DNA from: Rhodobacteraceae bacterium KLH11
Lineage (GTDB): Bacteria; Pseudomonadota; Alphaproteobacteria; Rhodobacterales; Rhodobacteraceae
Length of the DNA: 64,000 bases
Reading direction: 5' to 3'
Assembly (NCBI GenBank): GCA_000158135.1
Contig: DS999532.1
Location: 358,263 to 422,262, forward strand
The notes under the pieces are model-generated. The model had not been told where the DNA came from. It searched no databases and saw nothing but the letters and a program-made list of their open reading frames with translations. The position numbers and the translations under genes were made by a program. Shown piece after piece: positions 34,870 through 43,310 of the stretch. Position 1 is the stretch's first letter, and every line of letters starts with the position of its first letter.

Positions 34870-35792
34870 TCGACAGCCACACCGGCGGTATGCCCACACG
34901 GGTCATTCTGGATGGCGGCCCTGATCTGGGAACCGGGCCGCTGGCCGAACGGGCGATGCGATTGGCAACAGATTACGAACCGTTCTACAAATCCGTTCTT
35001 CTGGAACCACGCGGGCAACCCGGTATGGTTGGCGCACTTCTGGTTGCGCCAAGTGACCCGGCTTGCGCGGCTGGTGTTATCTATTTCGATGCAGACGCGG
35101 TGCTGGGCATGTGTGGTCACGGAACCATTGGTCTTGGCGTGACACTGGCGCATCTGGGCCGGATCGACATTGGAACGCATCGGATCGAAACCCCGGCAGG
35201 TGAGGTTGCGATTGACCTTAAGGACGCCAATACCGTGCAGGTTACGAATGTTGAAAGCCGTCTGGTACATCATGCCGTCACCGTCGAGCCCGAAGGGTAT
35301 GGGCCGGTGACGGGTGATGTGGCGTATGGCGGGAACTGGTTCTTCATTGTTGACCCAAGCCCGATCCCGGTCACGCCTGAAAACATTCGCCCGCTGACGG
35401 ATATGGCGATCGCTATTCGCGCGGCCTGCCTGGCCCGGCAGCTTGGCGGCGAAACCGGTCAACCCGTTGATCACGTTATTTTCCAGAGGTCCTCGCCAAA
35501 TTCGGGTGTCCATAGCCGCAACTTTGTCTTGTGCCCTGATGATGAGTATGACCGCTCTCCCTGCGGTACCGGAAGTTCGGCGCGGCTGGCATGTCTGGCG
35601 GCAAGCGGATGTCTGTCTGCCGGAGAAGAGATCATACAAGAGAGTGTGATCGGAAGTGCCTATCGCCTGTCTTACCAGCCCGGGCCGGGCGGAGGTATCG
35701 TGCCCCGCCTGACGGGTCAGGCGCATATCATGGCGGAAACCACGCTGGTCTTCGCCGAAAATGACCCTTTCCGCATGGGGATCATGCGATGA
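34860..35792 (+). CDS. 4-hydroxyproline 2-epimerase (proline racemase family, Cys/Cys)
   Basis: 310 residues from the GTG at 34860 (a GTG at 34866 is equally possible; both overlap the DHDPS-family gene). The two acid/base cysteines of the proline racemase family are present: C85 in GMCGHGT and C235 in SPCGTGSS. The start HVIDSHTGGMPTRV is typical of 4-hydroxyproline epimerases. It would convert trans-4-hydroxy-L-proline to cis-4-hydroxy-D-proline, the substrate for a D-amino acid dehydrogenase; two DadA-type genes are in the window (26926 and 50172). Followed after 57 bp by a second family member. Confidence 0.87.
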   Translation: MHVIDSHTGGMPTRVILDGGPDLGTGPLAERAMRLATDYEPFYKSVLLEPRGQPGMVGALLVAPSDPACAAGVIYFDADAVLGMCGHGTIGLGVTLAHLGRIDIGTHRIETPAGEVAIDLKDANTVQVTNVESRLVHHAVTVEPEGYGPVTGDVAYGGNWFFIVDPSPIPVTPENIRPLTDMAIAIRAACLARQLGGETGQPVDHVIFQRSSPNSGVHSRNFVLCPDDEYDRSPCGTGSSARLACLAASGCLSAGEEIIQESVIGSAYRLSYQPGPGGGIVPRLTGQAHIMAETTLVFAENDPFRMGIMR

Positions 35793-35849
35793 TCTGCGTC
35801 AGCATCGGAGCGTGCGGTTTGGCAGAACCGGCTTGCCCGGGGTTTTCCG

Positions 35850-36875
35850 ATGCGCAGCAGTAAGACAATTCACGTGATCTCGGCCCATGCCGAAGGCGAG
35901 GTTGGCGATGTTATCGTCGGGGGTGTCGCCCCTCCACCCGGTCAAACCCTGTGGCAGCAACGCAGCCATATCGCGCAGGATGAAACCCTGAGGAATTTCA
36001 TGCTGAACGAGCCGCGCGGGGGTGTCTTTCGGCACGTTAACCTTCTGGTCCCGCCAAAACATCCCGATGCGGACGCGGCGTTCATTATCATGGAGCCGGA
36101 AGATACACCGCCAATGTCCGGCTCAAACTCGATCTGTGTTGCAACGGTGCTGCTGGAAAGCGGGATCATCCCCATGCACGAGCCCGAAACGCGGATGGTG
36201 CTTGAAGCGCCCGGTGGGTTGGTGCGTGTCCGGGCCGATTGCCGTACCGGGAAAGCCGAGCGTATCTTTGTTCAGAACCTGCCAAGTTTTGCTGACAAGC
36301 TGTCCGTCTCTTTGGATGTGCCGGGCCTTGGGGTGATCACAGTCGACACGGCTTATGGTGGTGATAGTTTTGTGCTTGTTGATGCAAAAGCGCTGGGTAT
36401 TGAAATCACCGAAGCCGAAGCAAAGAGACTAGCGCAACTAGGCGTGGCCATTACCAATGCCGCGAATGCGCAATTGGGATTCAGCCATCCCGAACATGCG
36501 GATTGGAACCACATCTCGTTTTGTGCGTTCTGCGGTCCGCTGGCCGAGACCGAAACAGGATGGGCCGGCAAGTCAGCTGTGGCGATCCAGCCCGGCAAAG
36601 TAGATCGGTCACCCACTGGCACCGCAGTGTCCGCGCGCATGGCCGTTCTGGCAGCGAAAGGCCAGATGCGGACCGGTCAGACCTTCGAGGCGGTGTCGAT
36701 CATCGGGTCGCGTTTTACGGGGAGCATCCTTGATGTCACGCAGATCGGCGCGCGCGCGGCCATTGTTCCGGAAATCAGCGGCCGTGGCTGGATCACCGGC
36801 ACGCATCAACATATGCTGGATCCGGATGATCCCTGGCCCGAAGGATACCGCCTTTCTGACACATGGGGCGCCTGA
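35850..36875 (+). CDS. Proline racemase-family protein with Ser/Thr in place of both cysteines, probable trans-3-hydroxy-L-proline dehydratase
   Basis: 341 residues. Aligned by eye to its neighbour, the first catalytic position is S90 ([10 protein letters not shown]) and the second is T256 (SPTGTAVSA). Loss of the second Cys to Thr marks the dehydratase branch, in which trans-3-hydroxy-L-proline becomes pyrroline-2-carboxylate; the Ser at the first position departs from the Cys/Thr pair of the human enzyme. The start [15 protein letters not shown] and the C-terminal ISGRGWITG match this branch. Start ATG at 35850, ribosome site poor. Together with the epimerase it suggests use of both hydroxyproline isomers, as found in collagen-derived material. 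Confidence 0.82.
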   Translation: MRSSKTIHVISAHAEGEVGDVIVGGVAPPPGQTLWQQRSHIAQDETLRNFMLNEPRGGVFRHVNLLVPPKHPDADAAFIIMEPEDTPPMSGSNSICVATVLLESGIIPMHEPETRMVLEAPGGLVRVRADCRTGKAERIFVQNLPSFADKLSVSLDVPGLGVITVDTAYGGDSFVLVDAKALGIEITEAEAKRLAQLGVAITNAANAQLGFSHPEHADWNHISFCAFCGPLAETETGWAGKSAVAIQPGKVDRSPTGTAVSARMAVLAAKGQMRTGQTFEAVSIIGSRFTGSILDVTQIGARAAIVPEISGRGWITGTHQHMLDPDDPWPEGYRLSDTWGA

Positions 36876-36964
36876 GTGATCTGAGACAGCCTGTTTGCGC
36901 AAGGCTAGCAGCGCCACTAGCCTGTTGATGAAGGATTTCGCAATCTGCAATCGGGTATTTCGCC

Positions 36965-37435
36965 ATGAAGATCGTTTCTGGAGGGCAAACCGGGGTTGAT
37001 ATGGCGGCGTTGGAGTTCGCCCATGCGCAGGGTATCCCCTACGGTGGTTGGGTTCCAAAAGGCAGAACAAACGAAGCAGGTTTGATCCCCGCCGATTTTA
37101 CCGGGCTGGTCGAAACGCAGTCTGAACATGTCGTTGAGAGAACAAGGCTTAATGTTCTGTCCAGCGATGCCACGCTTGTGTTTGTCGATGGATCAATCAG
37201 CCCGGGCACGCAACAGACAATTGTTTTTGCTCAGGAACTTGGCAAACCATATCTGCTTGTTGATATTCGGAAAGGGGTTGAGAGCTGTATAGGTCGGCTG
37301 CAGCTTTGGTTGTGCAATACCCCGGCGGCGATCCTGAATATCGCGGGCCCGCGTGCGTCCGAAGCCCCCGATCTGGGGTCGTATGTGAAGGATGTGCTGC
37401 GGGGATGCCTGCACCAGTTCGTTCAGCCCAGATAA
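36965..37435 (+). CDS. Putative molybdenum carrier / cpYpsA-family protein
   Basis: 156-residue Rossmann-like protein of the molybdenum cofactor carrier/YpsA-related group. The N-terminal SGGQTGVDMAALEFA and GGWVPKGRTNEAG are the family's nucleotide or cofactor contact segments; most members have GVDRAAL, here GVDMAAL. It is a single gene whose 3' end overlaps the convergent thiQ gene by 13 bp. The family's real function is poorly known; the molybdenum label comes from a distant plant-type carrier similarity. Confidence 0.78.
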   Translation: MKIVSGGQTGVDMAALEFAHAQGIPYGGWVPKGRTNEAGLIPADFTGLVETQSEHVVERTRLNVLSSDATLVFVDGSISPGTQQTIVFAQELGKPYLLVDIRKGVESCIGRLQLWLCNTPAAILNIAGPRASEAPDLGSYVKDVLRGCLHQFVQPR

Positions 37436-38115
37436 TCGCGCAAGGCAGGGGGCGGGTTTTCGAACAGCTGTGCGGTTGCGGCCGGAGGATGCGCGATCTG
37501 ATCCGCAACCAAAACCGTTTGGCCGGTGATGCGATGGGCATCCCGCGGATCGTGGCTGACCATCAAAAGCGTGGTGCGGGTTTCGGCAACCAGATCTGCC
37601 ACAAGGTCCAGCATCTCGGCCTTGAGCGCGGGGCCAAGGGCGGCAAAGGGTTCATCCAGCAAAAGGATATCGCGTTTTTGAACAAGTATTCTGGCCAGAG
37701 CCACCCGGCTTTGCTGACCACCTGACAATTCTGCGGGTTTTCGGGCTCCCATCTCTGGCAGGCCAACACGGCAGAGCGCGGCCTCTACCTGTTGCCGGTC
37801 TGCGTCTGATAGACGCCCGTTCGGGCGCAAGCCCAAAGCAACATTCTGTGCAGCATCCAGATGAGGAAACAGGTTTCCGTCCTGAAACAGCATCGCCAGC
37901 GGGCGTTCTCCGGGGGAAAGGGGTGTCAGGGTTTGACCATTCCACGATATCTGCCCGTTGCTCAGATCGCGAAAACCGGCAATGGTTTCCAGCAATGTTG
38001 ATTTTCCCGCGCCAGAGGGGCCGATGATGGCCACGCTTGCTCCGCTCATGATCTGAAAATCGGCGCGCAGCAGGAAATCACCGTTTGCTATGGTGCAATC
38101 GTCAAGCTTCAGCAT
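37423..38115 (-). CDS. thiQ: Thiamine ABC transporter ATP-binding protein ThiQ
   Basis: 230-residue ATPase: Walker A GPSGAGKST near 32-40, signature LSGGQQSRVALAR near 130-142, Walker B ILLLDEPFAALGP near 150-162. Short length and the PFAALGPALKAEM segment fit ThiQ. Last gene of thiB-thiP-thiQ; its start overlaps the end of thiP by 14 bp. The operon is preceded by a TPP riboswitch, which confirms thiamine or TPP as the substrate. Confidence 0.88.
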   Translation of the reverse strand: MLKLDDCTIANGDFLLRADFQIMSGASVAIIGPSGAGKSTLLETIAGFRDLSNGQISWNGQTLTPLSPGERPLAMLFQDGNLFPHLDAAQNVALGLRPNGRLSDADRQQVEAALCRVGLPEMGARKPAELSGGQQSRVALARILVQKRDILLLDEPFAALGPALKAEMLDLVADLVAETRTTLLMVSHDPRDAHRITGQTVLVADQIAHPPAATAQLFENPPPALRDYLG

Positions 38116-39649
38116 GCCAGCGGCCTCCGCGATCCAGAATCCAGAATGCGCCCATCGACAGGATCAGCAACAGCAATGCGCCTCCGGCCGCTGCCTGCAT
38201 CTGGTAAGCCCCCATCAGGCGATAAATCTGCAGGGGCAGCGTGGCGATCCGGGCATCCGCAAACAAGGCGATCACACCCAGATCACCCATGGACAGGGCC
38301 GCTGTCAGGCCAGCGGCAAAACCGATCTGCGGGCGCAGGCGGGGCAGCAGAATCCGTGTAAAGAACGTGTGGTTGTTCATGTTCAGTGACAAGGCCAGCC
38401 GCCCATGCCGGTCAACTGTATCACGGGCGGCCGGCACCAGAATCCGCAAAGCGAAGGGCAGCGCCATAACCGCATTCACAAGGGCCGTGACGGGCAAAGC
38501 CAGATCGGTGGGATTGGCCAGCGGACGGATCAGAACGAACAGCCCCGTCCCAATGACCAGTGGCGAGGCGGCGAGCCCCAGAATACCGCTGAGTTCCACA
38601 ATGCCAGTGCGACCTGTTGCAATGGCTGTGGCCATGGGCAGGGCAAGCAGCAGCAGAATCGCGGTACTCGCCACAGCAACAAGGATTGAGGTGAGTGCGG
38701 CCTGAAACACCAGTATTGGCATCTCGAACACCCCCAGGACACCCGAAATCACGACCGAGGCCAGAGGCAGAAGCAGAAATGCCGTGGCGGCGAGAATCCA
38801 GAGTGTATCCAGAACAGGCGTGCCGCCATCCCAGCGCCGGATCGCCCGGTTCAGCCCCGCGCCAAAGCCGTCGCCCCGGGAAAACTTCAGGGCCGCCAGC
38901 GCGGCAAAGGTGGTCAGCGCCAGCTGTACGGCAGACAAAAGCGCCGCGCGCCCAAGGTTGAAATCATAAGTGAATGCTTGATAGATCGCCAGCTCGATCG
39001 TGGTTGCCCGGGGGCCTCCGCCCAAGGTGAGGGCAACCGCAAAGCTGGTCAGGCAAATGGCGAAGACCACGGCCAGAACACCGGGCAGAATGCGCCGCAA
39101 CATGGGCAGCTCGATCAAGCGGAACATCGCCATGCCGCCACAGCCAAGCTGCGCGGCCAGACGAAACCGCTCGGCCGGGATCTCCTGCCAGCCCTGAAGA
39201 ATCAGACGTGTCGCGAGCGGCAGGTTAAAGAAGACATGAGCCAGAACAACGCCATGCAGCCCGTATATCTGGATGGGTGGCAGCCCGACAGTGCCCAGCA
39301 GGTCCGAGATCCAGCCAGCGCGGCCAAAGACCTGGAGCAGCCCAAGGATTGCGACGATAATCGGCAGGATGAACGGTGCGCCCAACAGGGCGATCAGGGC
39401 GCGTCTGCCGGGAAACCGACGGCGCGCCAGCGCCCTTGCGACGGGCACGGCCAAAGCGGCGCTGAACAGTGCCGATAAGGTGGCCTGCACCAGTGTGAAC
39501 CGGAGCGCGGCCCAGTCGGCGGGGTTAAACCCGCCGCCCGTTTCTGCGCGCAGGGCCACCGTGGCCAGCGTCCCCAGAATCAACGCGGCAACAAGTGAGG
39601 CCGCGCCGATACCGGGCCAGGGGGTTACTGGCTGAGCGCGCCCAGCCAT
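38102..39649 (-). CDS. thiP: Thiamine ABC transporter permease ThiP
   Basis: 515-residue fused double permease with about 12 membrane segments and two binding-protein-dependent transport signatures, one near residue 165 (LQGWQEIPAERFRLAAQLG) and one near 430 in the second half. The fused two-domain length is typical of ThiP. Its start lies 25 bp inside the end of thiB and its stop 14 bp inside thiQ, so the three are translationally linked. Confidence 0.88.
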   Translation of the reverse strand: MAGRAQPVTPWPGIGAASLVAALILGTLATVALRAETGGGFNPADWAALRFTLVQATLSALFSAALAVPVARALARRRFPGRRALIALLGAPFILPIIVAILGLLQVFGRAGWISDLLGTVGLPPIQIYGLHGVVLAHVFFNLPLATRLILQGWQEIPAERFRLAAQLGCGGMAMFRLIELPMLRRILPGVLAVVFAICLTSFAVALTLGGGPRATTIELAIYQAFTYDFNLGRAALLSAVQLALTTFAALAALKFSRGDGFGAGLNRAIRRWDGGTPVLDTLWILAATAFLLLPLASVVISGVLGVFEMPILVFQAALTSILVAVASTAILLLLALPMATAIATGRTGIVELSGILGLAASPLVIGTGLFVLIRPLANPTDLALPVTALVNAVMALPFALRILVPAARDTVDRHGRLALSLNMNNHTFFTRILLPRLRPQIGFAAGLTAALSMGDLGVIALFADARIATLPLQIYRLMGAYQMQAAAGGALLLLILSMGAFWILDRGGRWHAEA

Positions 39650-40605
39650 TCCGAAAGCGCCTGATCCCGCACGGATGCGGCTGTTTCCTGATCAAAAAGC
39701 AGGGATTTCTGCGGTGTGACAAGCGTATCGAACCCTTCGGGCAGGCCGGATGATGGGGTAACAGCCGGATACATCCAGTTTGTCGTTGGAATGATCTGCT
39801 GGAACTTGTCCGAAACCATGAAGGTCAGAAACTGATCGGCCAGTTCGGATTGCTCCGAATTCGCCAGCTTGGCCGCAACTTCAACCTGCATATAATGGCC
39901 TTCGTCAAAGGCCGCTGCCGCTTTGCTGGCGTCTTCTTCGGCAATCACGTGATATGCGGGCGAGGTTGTGTAGCTGAGCACCATGTCAGCCTCGCCCTCA
40001 AGAAACAGCCCGTAGGCTTCGGACCAGCCTTTGGTCACAGTTACGATATTGTCGGCCAGATCAGCCCAGATGGCGGGTGCATCTTCGCCATAGGCCGCCT
40101 TGACCCACAACAGCAGCCCCAACCCGGGCGTGGATGAGCGGGGGTCCTGAATGATGATCTTGGTATCACTGTCAGCCAGCGCGCGGAAATTGGCGGGGGC
40201 CGGGAGGTCAGCATTGTGAACAAATGCAAAGTAACCCCAGTCATAGGGAACAAAAACAGTGTCAGTCCAGTCCACGGGCAGCGTGTAGTCGGCGGTGACC
40301 GAATGGGGGGCAAACAGGCCGGTTTCTTTTGCGGCTGTTATCAGATTGGTATCCAGCCCCAACACAATATCAGCGTCGGTGTTTTTACCCTCAAGACGAA
40401 GGCGTGACAGTAACGCCGCGCCATCCTCGACCCCGACAAGGTTCAGATCGCAGTCACATTCCGCCTCAAACGCTTCTTCCACCTTGGGGCCGGGTCCCCA
40501 GTCGGAAACGAAGCTGTCATACGTATAAACGGTCAACTGGGGTTTATCTGCCGCCACAGCTGAAGTGGCCGCCAGAATTCCCGCAGCAATTGCCAGATGT
40601 TTCAT
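39625..40605 (-). CDS. thiB: Thiamine-binding periplasmic protein ThiB
   Basis: 326-residue binding protein (iron/thiamine type II family). Signal peptide of about 20 residues ends at SAVA-ADK; then LTVYTYDSFVSDWGPGPKV, the standard ThiB opening, and VFVPYDWGYFAFV near residue 125. I start at the ATG at 40605; an in-frame reading to 40773 would translate the riboswitch itself. It is the first gene after the TPP riboswitch. Confidence 0.9.
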   Translation of the reverse strand: MKHLAIAAGILAATSAVAADKPQLTVYTYDSFVSDWGPGPKVEEAFEAECDCDLNLVGVEDGAALLSRLRLEGKNTDADIVLGLDTNLITAAKETGLFAPHSVTADYTLPVDWTDTVFVPYDWGYFAFVHNADLPAPANFRALADSDTKIIIQDPRSSTPGLGLLLWVKAAYGEDAPAIWADLADNIVTVTKGWSEAYGLFLEGEADMVLSYTTSPAYHVIAEEDASKAAAAFDEGHYMQVEVAAKLANSEQSELADQFLTFMVSDKFQQIIPTTNWMYPAVTPSSGLPEGFDTLVTPQKSLLFDQETAASVRDQALSEWLGALSQ

Positions 40606-40647
40606 ATCATCCTCCAATGCGGCGAGAGGGCAAGGAGCGATGAAACC

Positions 40648-40742
40648 TTCACCTTTCCCTCCGCCGGTTTTAGCCGGTTCAGGTTCAACGGGTTCGTCTG
40701 AAAACATCTCAGCGCAATCTTCTGCGCACCCCGAGGTAGGTT
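40648..40742 (-). ncRNA. TPP riboswitch (THI element)
   Basis: On the minus strand, 43 bases before thiB: CGGGGTGC near the 5' end, then GCTGAGA, CCCGTTGAACCTGA and a closing GGAGGGAAAGG, which are the conserved core of the thiamine pyrophosphate aptamer. The P3-side hairpin CCGGCTAAAACCGG is intact. It should switch off thiBPQ when TPP is plentiful. Ligand and target agree. Confidence 0.93.
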
Positions 40743-40864
40743 TGTGATTAGGAGGATTGGCCAGCAACTTCAACCGGATTTAGCGGTTTGACCGGGTATA
40801 GGATGAATCCCCTGAATACGGGTGAGGTAGGGAAAAAGAGGTGTTCTCTGATTTATACGCATAA

Positions 40865-40893
40865 TTGACGCGCATATTCCATGTTGGTATTTT
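40865..40893 (+). promoter_or_regulatory. Sigma-70-type promoter for ccdAB
   Basis: TTGACG (40865-40870), 17-bp spacer, TATTTT (40888-40893), ending 21 bp before the ccdA ATG, which has a strong GGAGG site. The flanking DNA (40746-40914) is AT-richer than average and holds no gene. Confidence 0.6.
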
Positions 40894-40914
40894 GGTCAGG
40901 CGGAGGTCTGACTA

Positions 40915-41145
40915 ATGAACGCTCAATCCCGGAAGCCGACCAACCTGTCGCTTGACAGCGCCTTGCTCAAAGAAGCCAGGGTGTTGAAAGTCAACCTGTC
41001 TCGTGCTGCGGAAGAGGGGGTTCGTGCGGCTGTTGCCGCAGCCAAAGCCGAGCAATGGAAAGCCGAAAACGCGGCGGCCCTGCAAAGCTCGAACGCCTAT
41101 GTCGAAGAACACGGGTTGCCGCTGGACAGTTTCCGGCAGTTCTGA
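40915..41145 (+). CDS. ccdA: CcdA-type antitoxin
   Basis: 76-residue type II antitoxin. The N-terminal ribbon-helix-helix (KPTNLSLDSALLKEARVLKV) binds operator DNA, and the charged C-terminal tail (ENAAALQSSNAYVEEHGLPL) with the family NxYVEEHGLP end wraps the toxin. GGAGG lies 12 bases upstream of the start. Its stop overlaps the ccdB start by one base (TGATG), the usual coupled layout. Confidence 0.9.
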   Translation: MNAQSRKPTNLSLDSALLKEARVLKVNLSRAAEEGVRAAVAAAKAEQWKAENAAALQSSNAYVEEHGLPLDSFRQF

Positions 41146-41444
41146 TGCCGAAATACGATGTTTTCCCCAACCATTCGGGGGACGGTTATCTGCTGGACGT
41201 GCAAACCGATCTGCTGAGCGATCTGAACACGCGGGTGGTTGTGCCGCTTTTGTTGAAGTTGCGGGCTCCGAAACCTGCAACGCGGCTTAATCCGGTGTTT
41301 CTGGTCGAAGGTGAACAGGTCGTCATGGTGACACAATTCATGGCGGCTGTGCCGGTCGGAATTCTGAAGGCTCCTATCGGGAGTCTGAAGGATGAATTTG
41401 AACAGATTACAGGTGCCGTTGACATGCTTATGCAGGGGTTCTGA
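41145..41444 (+). CDS. ccdB: CcdB-type toxin (DNA gyrase poison)
   Basis: 99 residues, usual length 100-105. The start PKYDVFPNHSGDGYLLDVQ and the LNTRVVVPLL segment are CcdB hallmarks, and the C-terminal FEQITGAVDMLMQGF holds the family end where F plasmid CcdB has the gyrase-contacting WGI residues; here the last residues read MQGF, so the tryptophan is absent. The start is the ATG coupled to ccdA. The locus is isolated, on what looks like a chromosome, next to thiamine genes. Confidence 0.88.
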   Translation: MPKYDVFPNHSGDGYLLDVQTDLLSDLNTRVVVPLLLKLRAPKPATRLNPVFLVEGEQVVMVTQFMAAVPVGILKAPIGSLKDEFEQITGAVDMLMQGF

Positions 41445-41492
41445 CGACAGAGGTCTTCTCGCGTTCTGTCACACGCCAACCGGCGCGCGCCG

Positions 41493-41708
41493 TTAGTCCT
41501 TGACGGTGGAGTTTTGCCCGCCGACCATCCGCAGGACCAGACTGGACATCAGGCTCAGACCATACCAGGTCAGCAAAAACCCGACGCATTCCAGCGCAAA
41601 TGATCCCCATTTGTAGAACAGGTCGGCAATGACAAAGGCGATGATCAGCCAAGGGGCCTCTTGGCGCAGAAATGCTTTGGTACCTTGTGATTTGATCGCT
41701 CTATGCAT
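41493..41708 (-). CDS. Small membrane protein, hypothetical
   Basis: 71 residues with two hydrophobic stretches (about residues 19-34 and 39-60) and a short basic N-terminus. I do not recognise it with certainty; the layout resembles YrhK-like small membrane proteins. It lies 36 bp downstream of the sialidase-like gene on the same strand and converges on ccdB. The ribosome site is weak, so the start is uncertain. Confidence 0.5.
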   Translation of the reverse strand: MHRAIKSQGTKAFLRQEAPWLIIAFVIADLFYKWGSFALECVGFLLTWYGLSLMSSLVLRMVGGQNSTVKD

Positions 41709-41744
41709 GATAAAGATCCATGTTTTTGTAATAGTGATAAAGGC

Positions 41745-43022
41745 TTAGACGATGACTGGCGGATGGCGTCGTGGCGCGTCGTATCGCTGCTGGGCGAACC
41801 AGGTCATCGTTGGTTCAACGTCACTTTGATCGTCACCACCCTGCAGCGTGTAGCCCGCAGCCAGCCAGGTGAAACCATCATCGGCAACTTCGGTACAGTT
41901 CGTGTAATCTCCCCACTTGCCCAACCTTGGGGTATGCGTGCCTTGCCGGGCGAGGGCCAGCCGCCAGGTTCCATCGATGTCATCATAGGATCCGACCACA
42001 TGGCTTGGATGCAGGTTGCCTCCGCCCGCAAAGGCCGAGAGACCCACATCGCCAAACCTGTTGACAGCCGTTGAAGGATAACAAAACGCGATCTGGTTGT
42101 TCCAGATATCCGGCTCATCAATCAAAGACATAGTCGCCTCATCAATGCGAACGGCCCGAATGAAGGGGCGCGACCTGTTGGCCTGCCGGTTGGCTGTCCA
42201 TAAAAAGCCAATCACGCCGCGGCCCAGCCAGCCGGCCGTTATGCGCGGGTCGGTGCGCGACATCCAGTCTGCGCCACCGGTTGTGGGTGCCGAATAGTTG
42301 CCTGCAAACCAGGGTGTGACATCTATATCGAACTCATCAACGTCCGAGGCATTCTCGGGCCACCGGAACACGCGGATCTGCGAGTTGGTATTGTGGCTGG
42401 CAAAATACATTGCCCCACGCGCGCCCTGTACGCATCGCAGTGAAAAGTTGCCCTGTGTCTCGAAGATATCAAAGGACAACCCGGCTGCGGCTGCAAGTTC
42501 GTCCAGCGATATCCGCAGTATCACAGATCGGGTGAACTGGTTGCTGCCTGCCGTGAATACATTTGTTCCCGCGTACATGTAGTTCTCGGATAACGAAACG
42601 TGGTTGTAGTCAAACCACTCGTCAGTCCAGGCCGGATCAATCCCGACAGGCGTAAAATCCCACATGTTCCATGTGTCGTTTCCCAGCGTGCGCCCCTGCT
42701 TGACCGCAATGCGCAACGTATTGGTTCCGTTTTGCTGCACATATTGCAGCAGCCAGATCAGCAAATCCCGGCTTGGGTCGTAAACCGTGGTCTGATCGCA
42801 GCAGAACCCCCCATCCACCGGAGGGAAAAGAGTGAACGGGCTCATGTGAGACCAGCTTTGACCACCGTCCAATGAACGGCTGGCGTACCAGTTTCCAGTG
42901 GCAAGAATCTGGTTTCCATTGCTGGACACCGTTGGCTCACCCACGGTTGAGGTTTGGCCGTTGGTATCAAAATCCGTAAGGTTTACTGTATTGAAAATCC
43001 TTGGTTGATGGGTCGAGGGCAT
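41745..43022 (-). CDS. Sialidase/BNR-type beta-propeller protein, no signal peptide
   Basis: 425 residues. An Asp-box (SRSLDGGQSWS, near residues 48-58) marks a sialidase-like propeller blade; other blades are diverged. No signal peptide or lipobox is visible, so it is not obviously exported by Sec, unlike most sialidase-fold proteins. Rich in Trp, Asn and Asp, and codon use is less GC-biased than its neighbours. Start ATG at 43022 with a good GGAGG. It follows a small basic protein gene by 45 bp. I cannot assign a substrate; the conserved arginine triad of true sialidases is not evident. Confidence 0.68.
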   Translation of the reverse strand: MPSTHQPRIFNTVNLTDFDTNGQTSTVGEPTVSSNGNQILATGNWYASRSLDGGQSWSHMSPFTLFPPVDGGFCCDQTTVYDPSRDLLIWLLQYVQQNGTNTLRIAVKQGRTLGNDTWNMWDFTPVGIDPAWTDEWFDYNHVSLSENYMYAGTNVFTAGSNQFTRSVILRISLDELAAAAGLSFDIFETQGNFSLRCVQGARGAMYFASHNTNSQIRVFRWPENASDVDEFDIDVTPWFAGNYSAPTTGGADWMSRTDPRITAGWLGRGVIGFLWTANRQANRSRPFIRAVRIDEATMSLIDEPDIWNNQIAFCYPSTAVNRFGDVGLSAFAGGGNLHPSHVVGSYDDIDGTWRLALARQGTHTPRLGKWGDYTNCTEVADDGFTWLAAGYTLQGGDDQSDVEPTMTWFAQQRYDAPRRHPPVIV

Positions 43023-43067
43023 GGCAGCCTCCGTAATATTTTCATGTCAAAAACTGTTAACAATTGA

Positions 43068-43310
43068 TCAATAGTCCAATTCCGTCGGACGTGCGTCATT
43101 GCCAGCGCTGTCCGAGTTGTCCTCTTCAAGAGCAGGCCCGCCCTTCTTGCGGATTTTTGAAACTTTTTCGTCGCGCTCGCTCAGCATCTGAGGGGTCATC
43201 AGCCCTGAGGCTTCTGCCCGCTCTTCCAAGGCAGAATGTGTTGAGCGTTGAGGCCGCACCTCAACCTTGCCCTTGCGGGTACTGCGTTTTCCACGTGCTT
43301 GATTTGCCAT
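43068..43310 (-). CDS. Small highly charged hypothetical protein
   Basis: 80 residues, strongly basic at the N-terminus (ARGKRSTRKGKVEVRPQR) and acidic at the C-terminus (ALEEDNSDSAGNDARP). Likely disordered. A GGAGAG site 5 bases upstream supports translation. It is the first gene of the unit with the sialidase-like protein and small membrane protein. I do not recognise it. Confidence 0.6.
   Translation of the reverse strand: MANQARGKRSTRKGKVEVRPQRSTHSALEERAEASGLMTPQMLSERDEKVSKIRKKGGPALEEDNSDSAGNDARPTELDY

Noticed and set aside
26571-36875. A bhcA-type class V aminotransferase or an IclR-type BhcR gene
   Set aside because: No protein with a PLP aminotransferase motif or an IclR layout is encoded on either strand here; their absence is a finding, but they may exist elsewhere in the genome.
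40606-40773. A longer ThiB reading starting at 40773
   Set aside because: It would translate the TPP riboswitch and destroy the signal peptide; the ATG at 40605 gives a normal exported protein.
41481-41492. CGGCGCGCGCCG palindrome between ccdB and the small membrane gene as a terminator
   Set aside because: It is a short alternating GC run without a usable loop or T tract, expected by chance in this GC-rich DNA.
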